Assembly (NCBI RefSeq): GCF_003970915.1
Contig: NZ_RXOF01000021.1
Span: 1-64,000, forward strand
Length of the DNA: 64,000 bases
Origin: Hymenobacter gummosus
GTDB lineage: Bacteria > Bacteroidota > Bacteroidia > Cytophagales > Hymenobacteraceae
Direction of reading: 5' to 3'
Under the pieces are notes generated by a model that was given only the letters and a program-made list of their open reading frames with translations, was not told the origin of the DNA and did no database searches. Of the stretch, positions 32,016 to 41,142 are shown piece after piece. Each line of letters starts with the position of its first letter. The first letter of the stretch is position 1. Made by a program: the position numbers and the translations under genes.

Positions 32016-35000
32016 ATGCCGGTTGCTTCGCCCGAACCTTACCGCCTGCCCGCCACCACGGTAGCCACGCTCACCAGCACTACCATCCGCCTGCACAGCG
32101 CCGCGCCGGTAAGTGACTATAGCCGCCAGCTGGCGGCCATCCGGCCGGTAGAGCTGCAGATTAACCGCGGCACGTTTACCGGGCCGGGCACCGAAACTGT
32201 ATCGTTTCCGCTGGTGATGGTGGAGCAGGTCGGGCCGGATTTGCTGGTGAGCTGCGCCTGCGGGGCCCCGGTTTCGGCGGGCCTCTGCGAGCATGCCGCC
32301 CTGGTGCTGCTGAGTTTGACGCAAAGCCGGGAGCTGCGCCTGTTTTTCGACGCGCCGGCCCGGGAGCAGTACCTGCGCCGCGTAGCCCGCGACTACGGCC
32401 TGGAGCAGGCCCCCGACCTCGACGCGCACTTCCGCCTCGGCTACGAGCACCCCGCCCCGGGCCTGACGGTGACGCCCCGGCAGCCCGACCTGTTCCCGGT
32501 CACGGCCGCCACTACCCGGGAGCTGCTGGGCCAGCTGCGGCCGGCCACGCGCCCGCCCCTGCCGCCCGTGGGCCCCGCTGCGCAGCGCCTGCTGGTGCTC
32601 GGCCGCCACCGCTACTACGGCCACCTCACGCTTACGCTGGCAGAAGCGGCGCTGACCAGCACCGGCAAGCCCAAGAACCCACTCGCCGTAATCGACGCGC
32701 TGGACGAGGTCTGGCGCCTCGACGACGCGCCCCGGGTGAAGTTCTACTCCGCCGTGGCCCGCTTTCAGCTGCACTACGACGAGGCAAGGCGCCAGGAGGC
32801 CGTGCAGGCGCTGCGGGCCGTATTGCTCAACCCCGACGGGCTGCCCACCTATTGCCACCGCCCCGACGTAAACGAGCGGCTCACGGCGCAGTCGGTGGTG
32901 GCCACGCCGCTGCGGCGGGTGCCGGTGGAGGTGCGCCTGCACGTGACGCCCGAGGGCGAGTACTACGCCGTGACGGGCCAGCTGCGCCTGCAGGGCGAGG
33001 AGCTGGACTTGCGCGGTCTGGCCGTGGGCTTCGAGTTTTTCGTGGCCCACCAAGGGGCGCTGTATTTAGTGGACGACCTGCACGTGTGGCGGGTCATCGA
33101 CTTCTTCCGCCAGCGCAACAACACCCTGCTGATTCACCGGAGCAAGTTCCCGGAGTTTGAGCGCGAGGTGCTGGGCCCGCTGGAGCACCGGCTGCACATC
33201 AGCTACGACCACCGCCGCCCGGCCCCGCCCGCCCTGCGCCGCAGCGCCGGCTTCGACGCCCCGCCCGAGCTGCTGCTCTACCTCTCCGACGCGGGCCTGC
33301 ACGTGGAGCTGCTGCCCGCCGTGCGCTACGGCCCGCAGGAAGTGCCACTCTTCTCGCGCCGGCAGCTGCTGGCCACCGACGAACGGGGCCGCCCCTTTGC
33401 CGTGGCGCGCGACGCGGCGTTGGAAGCCCGCTTCACCGCCGCCCTGCTGCGCCACTACCCCGGCTTCGAGGAGCAGCTCAGCATCGACGCGCTGTATCTG
33501 CCCAAAGCCGAGCTGCTGCGCGAGGAGTGGTTTCTGCCCGCCTTTGCCGACTGGCACGCGCTGGGCGTGCGCATCCTGGGCTTCAACGAGCTGCGCGGCA
33601 ACTCGCTCAACCCCTACCGCGCCCAGGTGCAGGTGCGCGTACACCGCACCACCGACTGGTTTGAAACGGAAGTGGCCGTGCGCTTCGGGCCGCAGCAGGC
33701 CTCGTTGCGGGCCCTGAACAAAGCCCTGCGCCAGCGCAGCCGCTACGTGCAGCTCGACGACGGCACCCGCGGCATCCTGCCCGAGCAGTGGCTGGAAAAG
33801 CTGAGCACCTACCTGGCCGCCGGCGAAATCGTGGCCGAGCGGGTACGCACGCCCCGCGTCGGTTTCGCGGCCCTGGCCGAGCTGCACGAGCCCGAGGCCT
33901 TCACGCCCGCCGCCCAGGCCGAGCTAACGCGCCTGCGCCGGGCGGCGGCCAGCTTCGCGGGCATCAAGAAAGTAGCCCCACCGGCCGGACTGCGCGCCAC
34001 CCTGCGCCCCTACCAGCTGCAGGGCCTGGGCTGGCTGCACTTTCTCGACGCGTTCAACTTCGGCGGCTGCCTGGCCGACGACATGGGCCTGGGCAAAACC
34101 CTGCAGGTGCTGGCTTTGCTGCTCGGCCAACAGGAGCAGCAGCGCGGCGCCAGCCTGGTCGTGGTGCCGACTTCCCTGGTGTTCAACTGGCAGGCCGAAG
34201 CCGCCCGCTTTGCCCCCGGTCTGCGCCTGCTCACCCTGCACGGCAGCCAGCGCCCCGGCCCCGCGGCCTTCGAGGAGGCCGATGTGGTGCTGACCACCTA
34301 CGGCACCTTGCTGGGCGACATCAGCTGGCTGCGCCACTACCGCTTCAACTACGTGGTGCTCGACGAGGCGCAGAACATCAAAAACCCCGACTCGCAGCGC
34401 TACCGGGCGGCGCGGCTGCTGCAGGCCCGCAACCGGCTGGCCCTGAGCGGCACACCCATCGAAAACAACACCCACGACTTGTACGCCCTGCTCTCGTTTG
34501 CCTGCCCGGGTTTGCTGGGCACGCGCCAGCATTTCCGCGAGCAGTTCGCCGTGCCCATCGACCAATTCGGGGACCAGAAAAAGGCCCGGGCCCTGCACCG
34601 CCGCATCCGGCCCTTCCTGCTGCGGCGTACCAAGGCCCAGGTGGCCGCCGAGCTACCCGAAAAGACGGAAATGGTGCTTTACTGCGCCATGGGCCCAGAG
34701 CAGCGCCGGCTTTACGAGGCCTACAAGCAGGACTTCCGGGCCAAGCTGCTGGGCCAGCACGAGGACCTGCTGCTGAAAAACCACATGCACGTGCTGCAGG
34801 GCCTCACCAAGCTGCGCCAGATCTGCGACGCCCCGGCCCTGCTGCCCGACGAGGCCGACTACAACGCGCCCTCGGCCAAGCTCGATGCGCTGCTGGAGGA
34901 AATCAGCAACCACGCCCCCGAGCACAAAATCCTGGTTTTCTCGCAGTTCGTGGGCATGCTCGAGCTTATCCGCGCCCGCCTCGACGCCGCCCAGGTGCCC

Positions 35001-35375
35001 TACGCCTACCTCACCGGCCAGACCCGCGACCGGGAAGCCGCCGTGCAGCGCTTTCAGCAAGACGAGCGGGTGCGCGTGTTCCTGGTCAGCCTGAAAGCCG
35101 GCGGCGTGGGCTTGAACCTCACGGCCGCCGACTACGTGTACCTGGTGGACCCGTGGTGGAACCCCGCCGTGGAAAACCAGGCCATTGACCGCAGCCACCG
35201 CCTGGGCCAGCAGCGCCACGTGGTAGCCGTGCGCCTCATCTGCCCCGATACCCTGGAGGAGCGGATGCTGCAGCTGCAGGAAAGCAAGCGGGAGCTGGCC
35301 CGGCAGCTCGTCAAAACCGACGCGGCCTTCGTGAAGACGCTGAGCCGGGAGGAGTTGCTGGATTTGCTCAGCTAG
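32016..35375 (+). CDS. SWI2/SNF2 family DEAD-box-like ATPase with SWIM zinc finger
   Basis: 1,119 residues from ATG 32016; the 31968 start lies inside the repeat. The N-terminal SWIM motif is SCACGAPVSAGLCEHAALVL near residue 80. The SNF2 ATPase starts at about 670: DDMGLGKTLQVLALLL (motif I) near 687, VVPTSLVFNWQAE, LDEAQNIKNPDSQ (motif II) near 782, LSGTPIENN; the helicase C lobe has KILVFSQFVGMLELI, SLKAGGVGLNLTAADYVY and DPWWNPAVENQAIDR (motifs V and VI). Such RapA/HepA-like enzymes move DNA-bound proteins. Monocistronic and bracketed by two family E repeats. Confidence 0.93.
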   Translation: MPVASPEPYRLPATTVATLTSTTIRLHSAAPVSDYSRQLAAIRPVELQINRGTFTGPGTETVSFPLVMVEQVGPDLLVSCACGAPVSAGLCEHAALVLLSLTQSRELRLFFDAPAREQYLRRVARDYGLEQAPDLDAHFRLGYEHPAPGLTVTPRQPDLFPVTAATTRELLGQLRPATRPPLPPVGPAAQRLLVLGRHRYYGHLTLTLAEAALTSTGKPKNPLAVIDALDEVWRLDDAPRVKFYSAVARFQLHYDEARRQEAVQALRAVLLNPDGLPTYCHRPDVNERLTAQSVVATPLRRVPVEVRLHVTPEGEYYAVTGQLRLQGEELDLRGLAVGFEFFVAHQGALYLVDDLHVWRVIDFFRQRNNTLLIHRSKFPEFEREVLGPLEHRLHISYDHRRPAPPALRRSAGFDAPPELLLYLSDAGLHVELLPAVRYGPQEVPLFSRRQLLATDERGRPFAVARDAALEARFTAALLRHYPGFEEQLSIDALYLPKAELLREEWFLPAFADWHALGVRILGFNELRGNSLNPYRAQVQVRVHRTTDWFETEVAVRFGPQQASLRALNKALRQRSRYVQLDDGTRGILPEQWLEKLSTYLAAGEIVAERVRTPRVGFAALAELHEPEAFTPAAQAELTRLRRAAASFAGIKKVAPPAGLRATLRPYQLQGLGWLHFLDAFNFGGCLADDMGLGKTLQVLALLLGQQEQQRGASLVVVPTSLVFNWQAEAARFAPGLRLLTLHGSQRPGPAAFEEADVVLTTYGTLLGDISWLRHYRFNYVVLDEAQNIKNPDSQRYRAARLLQARNRLALSGTPIENNTHDLYALLSFACPGLLGTRQHFREQFAVPIDQFGDQKKARALHRRIRPFLLRRTKAQVAAELPEKTEMVLYCAMGPEQRRLYEAYKQDFRAKLLGQHEDLLLKNHMHVLQGLTKLRQICDAPALLPDEADYNAPSAKLDALLEEISNHAPEHKILVFSQFVGMLELIRARLDAAQVPYAYLTGQTRDREAAVQRFQQDERVRVFLVSLKAGGVGLNLTAADYVYLVDPWWNPAVENQAIDRSHRLGQQRHVVAVRLICPDTLEERMLQLQESKRELARQLVKTDAAFVKTLSREELLDLLS

Positions 35376-35379
35376 CGTC

Positions 35380-35489
35380 GTAGCGCGAAGCTCTGCTTCG
35401 CGTATCCGGAACGACAATCGTTGAACAGCACACATTGATTTTGTTCAACGCCAACCGTGCTGGATACGCGAAGCAGAGCTTCGCGCTAC
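35380..35489. repeat. Hairpin element family E, right of the SNF2 gene
   Basis: Begins GTAGCGCGAAGCTCTGCTTC and ends GAAGCAGAGCTTCGCGCTAC; the middle carries TTGAACA/TGTTCAA complementarity (GTTGAACA...TTGTTCAAC). Starts 4 bp after the helicase stop codon. May act as transcription terminator. Confidence 0.85.
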
Positions 35490-35516
35490 GACTCACGCGG
35501 CGCTGACACACTCAGC

Positions 35517-35963
35517 CTACTCCCCGCGCCGTACCCGCACCAGACGGGAGTGCTGCGGGTCGGAGGGCGACTCCTGCCGGTACTCCTGTAGCTCCTTTTT
35601 GGTGTACGTCCGAATGGCCTCGGGGGCGAATACGTCGGGGCGGCTGGCGTCGGCATCGGCCGTGGCGGCGGGCTGCCGGGCGGGGTGGGTGTACACGGTG
35701 TCGCCGCCGAGCCGGTAGACCTGGTAGAAGTAGAACTGCTCGGCCGGGCCGTTTTCGGGCACGAAGCGCACCACCAGTACGTCGCCCACCTGCGGTGCGG
35801 CCAGGTACTCGGCGGTGCGGTCGGCGGGCGGGGCGGGCACGGCCAGGGTGGTGTTGTCGGTCTGGGTGGGCGGGGTGGGCGCGGATTGCTCGGGCTTGCT
35901 TTCCGACTGACAGGCGCTCAGGCCCGTCAGCAGCAGGGCCGCGGCGGCAAAAAACTTAGGCAT
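35517..35963 (-). CDS. Putative lipoprotein
   Basis: 148 residues. Signal sequence with lipobox LTGLSAC (Cys at residue 18), a Pro/Thr-rich linker, then a short globular part (VGDVLVVRFVPENGPAEQFY, VYRLGGDTVYTHP). No known domain. It is likely anchored in the outer membrane or periplasm. Convergent to the helicase gene, with the family E repeat between. Confidence 0.7.
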   Translation of the reverse strand: MPKFFAAAALLLTGLSACQSESKPEQSAPTPPTQTDNTTLAVPAPPADRTAEYLAAPQVGDVLVVRFVPENGPAEQFYFYQVYRLGGDTVYTHPARQPAATADADASRPDVFAPEAIRTYTKKELQEYRQESPSDPQHSRLVRVRRGE

Positions 35964-36032
35964 GGGGCAAAATAAAGGCGCCGAACTACCAGCCCGGCAC
36001 CACCCGTACGGATTTTTCGGTCCGCCGAATTG

Positions 36033-36067
36033 AAAAAGGCGGCCCGCACAGTGCGGGCCGCCTTTTT
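36033..36067. terminator. Symmetric terminator hairpin
   Basis: AAAAAGGCGGCCCGCAC (36033-36049) and GTGCGGGCCGCCTTTTT (36051-36067), a 17-bp stem with a one-base centre. Works on either strand; most likely ends the M13 peptidase gene, and precedes a short CCATT-rich run (36068-36100). Confidence 0.85.
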
Positions 36068-36103
36068 AGCCATTTGACCATTCGGCCATTTAGCCATTCA
36101 ACC

Positions 36104-38230
36104 TTACCACACCTTGGCGCGTTGGGCCTGGGCGCGGACCATTTTCGCGTCCTCCTTGCAGCCGAAGGCTTCGTAGAACTGCGGCATGTTCATCAGCGGG
36201 CCGTTCGTGCGGAACTGGGCCGGGCTGTGCGGGTCCGTCAGCACCTGCTGGCGCAGGAACTCGGGGCGGGCGTTGGTGCGCCACACCTGGGCCCACGACA
36301 GGAAGAAGCGCTGGTCGGGCGTCAGGCCGTCGTACTTGGGGTAGTTGCCGTCGGGGTACTGGCGCTTCAGCTCCTTGTGCAGGGCGGTGTAGGAAATGGC
36401 CAGGCCGCCGAGGTCGGCCAGGTTTTCGCCCATGGTGAGGCTGCCGTTCACAAACACCGAGTCGACGGGCGAGAAGGCGTCGTACTGCTTGCCCACCACG
36501 GCGGCGCGGGCCTCAAACTTCTCCGCGTCCTCCTTGGTCCACCAGTCTTTCAGGTTGCCGTCGGCGTCGTACTGCCGGCCCTGGTCGTCGAAGCCGTGGG
36601 TGATTTCGTGGCCGATAACGGCGCCCATACCGCCGTAGTTTACCGCGTCGTCGGCCTTCGGGTCGAAGAACGGGGGCTGCATGATGCCGGCCGGGAAGAC
36701 GATTTCGTTCATCGACGGGTTGTAGTAGGCATTCACCGTGGGCGGCGTCATGCCCCACTCCTTCCGGTCGATGGGCTTACCCAGCTTGCTGGTGTTGTCC
36801 TTGTACGACCACAGGCGGGTGGCAATGACGTTCTGCAGGTAGGAGTCGCGCGAGATGGTCAGCGCGGAGTAGTCCTTCCACTGGTCCGGGTAGCCGATTT
36901 TCACCGTGAAAGCGTTCAGCTTGCGCATGGCCTCCTTCTTGGTGGCCTCGCTCATCCAGTCGCTCTGCTGGATATGCTCACCCATGGCCTCCTTGATGTT
37001 CTGCACCATGGTCATGGCCTTGGCCTTGGTTTCGGGCGTGAAGGCTTTGTCCACGTACAGCTGGCCGAAGGCTTCGCCCAGGGCGCCGTCGGTGGCGCGG
37101 TTCATGCGCTTCCAGCGGGGCTGCTGCTTCTTGGCGCCGGTCAGCACCTGCGTGAGCTTAAACGACTCGTCGTTGAACGACTGCGGCAGCGCCGAAGTCA
37201 TCGACGTAACCAGGTGCCAGCGCAGGTAGGTTTTCAGGTCGGCCAGGGGCTCCTGCTTGAGCATGGTGTTCAGCTCCTGGAAGAACAGGGGCTGGCCCAC
37301 AATCACCTCCTTGGCCGATTTCAGATCGATGTGGTCGAGGATGTGCTTGGGGTTCAGGTTCGGGTACTTCTTCTGCAGCGCGGCCACCGTCATCTTGTTG
37401 TAGTTGGCCTCCGGGTTGCGCAGCTCCACGCGGGTCTTCGAGGCCTTGGCCAGCCGCGTTTCCAGGCGCATGATGGTGGCCGCGTTCTTCTTGGCCGTCG
37501 CCTCGTTGTCGCCGGCCAGCTTGAAGGTGTTGATCAGGTAGGTCTGGAACGCCGCGCGGATGTTCTTCGAGCGGGCGTCGTCCTTCAGGTAGTAGTCGCG
37601 GTCGGGCAGCGAGAGGCCGCCCTGGTAGAAGTTGACGGCGTACTGGGAGCTGATTTTGTCGTCCTGGCCCACGTAGGTGCCGAAGAACGCGCCCGTCTGC
37701 AGCTGCATGCTGCGCGCAATGCTCATCTGCAGCCCGTCGAGGTTCTTGATGGCGCTGATGCGGTCCAACTCCGGCTTCAGCGGCGTCAGGCCGGCCTTCT
37801 CGATGGCCATGGTATCCATAGCCGTGTAGTAGTAGTCCCCGACTTTCTGGGCGTTGGTGCCCTTGGCGGCGTTCTTGTTGGCGGCGGCCTCCTGCAGAAT
37901 CTGCCGCATCACGGCGTTGTTCTTGTCGGCCAGCTCGTTGAAGGAGCCCCAGCGCGTTTCGGCGGCCGGAATGGGGTTGTTCTTGTACCAGTTGCCCGAG
38001 GCGTACTGGTTGAAGTCCTGGCAGGGCGAGGCCGACTTGTCGATGTTGGCCACGTTCAGGCCGTGGCCCTGCGGGAAGGTTTCAGCGGCCGGCGCGGGGG
38101 CCGGGGCGGCGGTAGCGGCCGGGGCGGGCGTGGTGCTGGCGGTGGGGGTTTTGGAGCTGGAAGCACAGCCCCACAACGCCAAGGCGCCCCAGGCAGTGGC
38201 GGCCAGCGTTACGTAGTTGCGGTTTTTCAT
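36104..38230 (-). CDS. M13 family zinc metallopeptidase, lipoprotein (PepO/neprilysin-like)
   Basis: 708 residues from ATG 38230. Lipobox LALWGC near residue 20, then a Ser/Thr/Pro/Ala linker. The peptidase N-terminal domain begins SASPCQDFNQYASGNWYKNN. The zinc site HEITH is in GAVIGHEITHGFDDQG, with the third ligand in GENLADLGGLAISY. The C-terminal block RTNARPEFLRQQVLTDPHSP and a final W (RAKVW) match the family. It degrades peptides outside the cytoplasm. Length is normal. Single gene. Confidence 0.95.
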   Translation of the reverse strand: MKNRNYVTLAATAWGALALWGCASSSKTPTASTTPAPAATAAPAPAPAAETFPQGHGLNVANIDKSASPCQDFNQYASGNWYKNNPIPAAETRWGSFNELADKNNAVMRQILQEAAANKNAAKGTNAQKVGDYYYTAMDTMAIEKAGLTPLKPELDRISAIKNLDGLQMSIARSMQLQTGAFFGTYVGQDDKISSQYAVNFYQGGLSLPDRDYYLKDDARSKNIRAAFQTYLINTFKLAGDNEATAKKNAATIMRLETRLAKASKTRVELRNPEANYNKMTVAALQKKYPNLNPKHILDHIDLKSAKEVIVGQPLFFQELNTMLKQEPLADLKTYLRWHLVTSMTSALPQSFNDESFKLTQVLTGAKKQQPRWKRMNRATDGALGEAFGQLYVDKAFTPETKAKAMTMVQNIKEAMGEHIQQSDWMSEATKKEAMRKLNAFTVKIGYPDQWKDYSALTISRDSYLQNVIATRLWSYKDNTSKLGKPIDRKEWGMTPPTVNAYYNPSMNEIVFPAGIMQPPFFDPKADDAVNYGGMGAVIGHEITHGFDDQGRQYDADGNLKDWWTKEDAEKFEARAAVVGKQYDAFSPVDSVFVNGSLTMGENLADLGGLAISYTALHKELKRQYPDGNYPKYDGLTPDQRFFLSWAQVWRTNARPEFLRQQVLTDPHSPAQFRTNGPLMNMPQFYEAFGCKEDAKMVRAQAQRAKVW

Positions 38231-38380
38231 TAAGCGGGTATGGGAAAGCGGTGATGGTGGGAATTGGGCCGGTAAGGTAGGCACAGAATAGCATTTTGCC
38301 CGGCGCAATGCCCGCCCACCCTAACCGCCGAGCCGCCCGCCAACGTTCCCCGCAGGCCTGCGTAGGCCCTCTGCAGCCCC

Positions 38381-38388
38381 TATCTTCG
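38381..38388 (+). promoter_or_regulatory. Promoter -7-like element TATCTTCG of the MGMT-family gene
   Basis: TATCTTCG ends 6 nt before the ATG at 38395, predicting a nearly leaderless mRNA. No clear -33 box. Confidence 0.4.
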
Positions 38389-38394
38389 CCCCCG

Positions 38395-38751
38395 ATGAAA
38401 CAGCCTACCGAGCAGACCCGCAACTTCTTCCAGGACGTGTACGAGGTCGTGCGGCTCATCCCACCGGGCCGCGTAAGCACCTACGGCGCTATTGCCCACT
38501 ACCTGGGCAGCCGGCAAGGCGCCCGCACCGTGGGCTGGGCCATGCAGGCCGCCCACGCCCTCAGCGGCCCCGAGTACGTGCCCTGCCACCGCGTCATCAA
38601 CCGCCTGGGCCTACTCACCGGCAAGCAGTTTTTCGGCTCGCCCACGGCCATGCAGGACGCGTTGGAAGCCGAAGGCGTGCGCGTGGTCGAGGACCAGGTA
38701 CAGGACTTCGCGCAGCGCTTCTGGGACCCGGCCGTGGAGCTGCAGCCCTAG
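38395..38751 (+). CDS. MGMT-family DNA alkyl-transferase domain protein
   Basis: 118 residues, just the DNA-binding/transfer domain. Motifs: IPPGRVSTYGAIAHYLG, then ARTVGWAMQAAH and the active-site VPCHRVINRLG. The acceptor cysteine is present, unlike the alkyltransferase-like proteins that have Trp there. The usual C-terminal LL-x-x-E region is changed. It probably acts in repair of O6-alkylguanine or as a sensor feeding excision repair. ATG 38395 chosen by family start and promoter. Confidence 0.88.
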   Translation: MKQPTEQTRNFFQDVYEVVRLIPPGRVSTYGAIAHYLGSRQGARTVGWAMQAAHALSGPEYVPCHRVINRLGLLTGKQFFGSPTAMQDALEAEGVRVVEDQVQDFAQRFWDPAVELQP

Positions 38752-38765
38752 CCGCCATCCAACGC

Positions 38766-38811
38766 ACAAGCCCGTCTCATTCGGCTCCTAGGCCAAATGA
38801 GACGGGCTTGT
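38766..38811. terminator. Bidirectional terminator between convergent genes
   Basis: Perfect 16-bp stem ACAAGCCCGTCTCATT (38766-38781) / AATGAGACGGGCTTGT (38796-38811). Confidence 0.8.
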
Positions 38812-38836
38812 ATGGCTACACCCAGCCGCAGACCGT

Positions 38837-39241
38837 TTACACCGCAGCCACCACCTTGCGCCCCACGGCCGCGTAAATCAGGCGGCGCATTTCCTCGGGG
38901 CTAGCGTTTTTGAGCAGGTACCCAAAGGCGCCCTCGGCCTTGAGGCTGTCAATCAGCTCGGGCTCGTCGTGCATGGAAATGATGATGACGCGCACCTGCG
39001 GGTACTGCACGCGCAGCAGGCGGGTGGTCTGCAGGCCGTCGAGCACGGGCATCTGCAAGTCCATCAAAATCACGTCGGGGCGCACGGTTACGGTGTCGAG
39101 GCGTTCGAGCAGGTCCTGCCCGTCGCCGGCCTCAAACAGCACCTCTATTTCGTCGAAGCCCGTCAGCAGGGCGCGCAGGCCCTTGCGGAACAGGATGTGG
39201 TCGTCGGCTATGGCTAGCCGGATCGGCGGAAGTCCACTCAT
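38837..39241 (-). CDS. Response regulator consisting of a receiver domain only
   Basis: 134 residues of a NarL/FixJ-type receiver: acidic pair ADDH near residue 13, phospho-acceptor Asp in DVILMDLQMP, Thr/Ser position ISMH, Lys in YLLKNASPEE. The LuxR HTH that normally follows the KNAS-PEE linker is missing: the gene stops after RRLIYAAVGRKVVAAV and a terminator follows at once. It overlaps the kinase gene by 4 bp (ATGA), so the two are translationally coupled. Output must occur through another protein. Confidence 0.9.
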   Translation of the reverse strand: MSGLPPIRLAIADDHILFRKGLRALLTGFDEIEVLFEAGDGQDLLERLDTVTVRPDVILMDLQMPVLDGLQTTRLLRVQYPQVRVIIISMHDEPELIDSLKAEGAFGYLLKNASPEEMRRLIYAAVGRKVVAAV

Positions 39242-40071
39242 GAGGAAAGCGACACGGAAAGCGGAGCGGCGGCGGCTCCGGTGGGTTGATTAGCAGGAAG
39301 ATAGGCAGCGGGGAAGGAAATCCAAACCTGGGTGCCGGCCCCGGGGGCCGACTCGTGGCGCAGCATGCCGCGCAGCACGGCCACGCGGCTGCGCAGGTTG
39401 GTCAGGCCCAGCCCGGTGCGGGTATCGGGCGTGGCCAGCGCGTCGATGGCAGCCTGGTTGTAGCCCACCCCGTCGTCGGCGTACTCGATGGCGAGGCGGT
39501 GGTCCCCAAACTCCACCCGCACGCTGATTTGCCGGGCCTGGGCGTGCTTGAGGCCGTTGCCGATCAGCTCCTGCACCACGCGGTACACGGCCAGCTCGTG
39601 GTGCGGGGGCAGGCGGCGCGGCTCCCCGACCTGCTGAATCAGCACGCGGGGGCCGCCCTCGGGCACCGAGCGGCCCAGGGCCTCGATGGCGAAGGACAGG
39701 CCGAACTTCTGCAGCACGGCCGGCAGCAGGTTGCGCGAGATGCGGCGCACTTCGGATATGGCCTGGTCGAGCATGGCCGTCATTTCCACCGTAGTGGCCG
39801 ATTCGGGCAGCCCGCTCAGGTGCAGCTTCACGATGGACAGCATGGTGCCTACCGCGTCGTGCAGGTCGCCGGCAATGCGGCGGCGCTCCTCCTCCTGGGC
39901 CAGCAAGGCCGCCTCCAGGGCCTGCGCCTGGGCGTATTCCCGCTCCCGGCGCAGTTCCTCCTGCTGCTGCAGCAGGCGGCGCTGGTAGCGCAGCACAAAG
40001 CCCACGATGCCCAGCGCCAGGATCAGCAAGACCGGCGTGACGAGCAACAGGGACATAAGTAGGGAGTTCAT
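39238..40071 (-). CDS. Membrane-anchored histidine kinase (HisKA_3/NarX-type)
   Basis: 277 residues from ATG 40071. One N-terminal transmembrane helix (LLMSLLLVTPVLLILALGIV), a coiled coil (QQQEELRREREYAQAQALEA), then the HisKA_3 dimerisation box EERRRIAGDLHDAVGTMLS with the phospho-His, and the ATPase blocks QELIGNGLKHAQA (N box), YADDGVGYN (G1), TGLGLTNLRSRV (G2). There is no sensor domain besides the helix, so it may sense through a partner membrane protein. Its partner regulator overlaps the 3' end. The spacer 40072-40360 is AT-rich in its middle (about 40150-40280) and probably holds its promoter; I see no gene in it. Confidence 0.92.
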   Translation of the reverse strand: MNSLLMSLLLVTPVLLILALGIVGFVLRYQRRLLQQQEELRREREYAQAQALEAALLAQEEERRRIAGDLHDAVGTMLSIVKLHLSGLPESATTVEMTAMLDQAISEVRRISRNLLPAVLQKFGLSFAIEALGRSVPEGGPRVLIQQVGEPRRLPPHHELAVYRVVQELIGNGLKHAQARQISVRVEFGDHRLAIEYADDGVGYNQAAIDALATPDTRTGLGLTNLRSRVAVLRGMLRHESAPGAGTQVWISFPAAYLPANQPTGAAAAPLSVSLSS

Positions 40072-40360
40072 GCAGTAGAAAGCGGCCACGGCCCGGCCGG
40101 GCTGCGGCGAAGACGAGCTGTAAAATGCCAGAGCGGCGGGCTGGCGGGCCCGGGAGCAGGATTAGGAAAGTTAAATGTAGCCCAAGTTGGCCGCATCTCC
40201 TAACCTGCTGATTTCAAGAGGCCCGCAATAAGCCAAAAATTCCTAAATGCGGTTCTATTTACTACAAATTTCTGGGCCATTCCCAAAGTAGCGGCCCGGA
40301 TGCGGTACGCTGCGGCCTCTGCCACGTCCGCCAGCGCAGCCCCGCCGCACGGCGAATCGT

Positions 40361-41047
40361 TCAGGCTCCGGGGCCTTCATCCGGCGCTACCGGCGGCGCT
40401 GTTTCGCGCCAGAGGCCCAGAGTCATCAGCACCAGCGCCACGTTGTAGGTGCTGTCGATAAGCAGGCTGATGATGCGTTGCGTCAGGGTGGGAGCACCGT
40501 TCTGGAGCAGGTACCCCATCACCGAACCCGTGTAGTACACGGCCAGGCCTACGCTACTGATAAACATGAGGTTGCGCCAGGGGCTACCCGTGTGAACCTC
40601 CCGCGTCCACTGCTCAAAGTAGAGCATGACCATAATCAGCATCAGCACTACCTGCACGGCCCTCGTCACCCGGTTGAGCTGATGCGGGCCGGCCAAGATG
40701 AAGAAGTCGACCAGCGCCACTAGGGTGAAGACCAGGGCCACCCAGGGCATGATGCGGCGCACGGGCTTCAGGTCGAAGGTGTGGTAGTAAGCCCAGCCCA
40801 GCAGCCAGGTTTCCACCAGCACCGACACGTGGTAGAGGTAAACGTTGGTGTGCAGCACCTTGCGGCTCCACTGGTCCACCAGCGCCTCCACCGTCCAGAA
40901 GCCGAAGTAATAAACGATGCTGCGGCCGGCCGGGAAAAGCAGCCGCCAGTGCCGCAGCCCGATAGCCAACGGCACCACCACCCCGAAGCTGCTGACCAAA
41001 AAGACGAGGTGGGAAACGGTGGTCAGCCAGGCGGGAGGCGTATTCAT
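40361..41047 (-). CDS. Polytopic membrane protein, paralogue 1 of 3
   Basis: 228 residues with about seven helices. No family recognised. Shared blocks with the proteins at 41143 and 42280: FGFWTVEALVDQWSRKVLH, HVSVLVETWLLGWAYY, MLYFEQWTREV, and a YYTGSVMGYL helix. The conserved Glu in VETWLLG and the Tyr/Trp-rich loops lie at membrane borders. Very close to paralogue 2 (roughly half identical by eye). It has its own promoter box TACCTTTG 4 nt from the ATG. The closest signalling genes are the HK and receiver 290 bp further. Function unknown. Confidence 0.75.
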   Translation of the reverse strand: MNTPPAWLTTVSHLVFLVSSFGVVVPLAIGLRHWRLLFPAGRSIVYYFGFWTVEALVDQWSRKVLHTNVYLYHVSVLVETWLLGWAYYHTFDLKPVRRIMPWVALVFTLVALVDFFILAGPHQLNRVTRAVQVVLMLIMVMLYFEQWTREVHTGSPWRNLMFISSVGLAVYYTGSVMGYLLQNGAPTLTQRIISLLIDSTYNVALVLMTLGLWRETAPPVAPDEGPGA

Positions 41048-41051
41048 TGCC

Positions 41052-41059
41052 CAAAGGTA
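41052..41059 (-). promoter_or_regulatory. Promoter -7 element TACCTTTG of paralogue 1
   Basis: Minus strand reads TACCTTTGGGCAATG: an exact TAnnTTTG box and only 4 nt to the start codon. Paralogue 2 has the identical arrangement. Confidence 0.5.
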
Positions 41060-41142
41060 AGCCGGGATAAGCTGCTAAGGGGCCTTTGGTAACATTGCCC
41101 TATAGGATACTGGCCCGGCGAAACGAGGTCGGCCATTGCCGC

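Noticed and set aside
36074-38233. 719-codon open frame on the plus strand
   Set aside because: Antisense to the M13 peptidase, which has full catalytic motifs; composition is Gly/Val/His-rich shadow.
38395-38751. Alkyltransferase-like (ATL) protein without activity
   Set aside because: The PCHR cysteine is present, whereas ATL proteins have Trp at this position.
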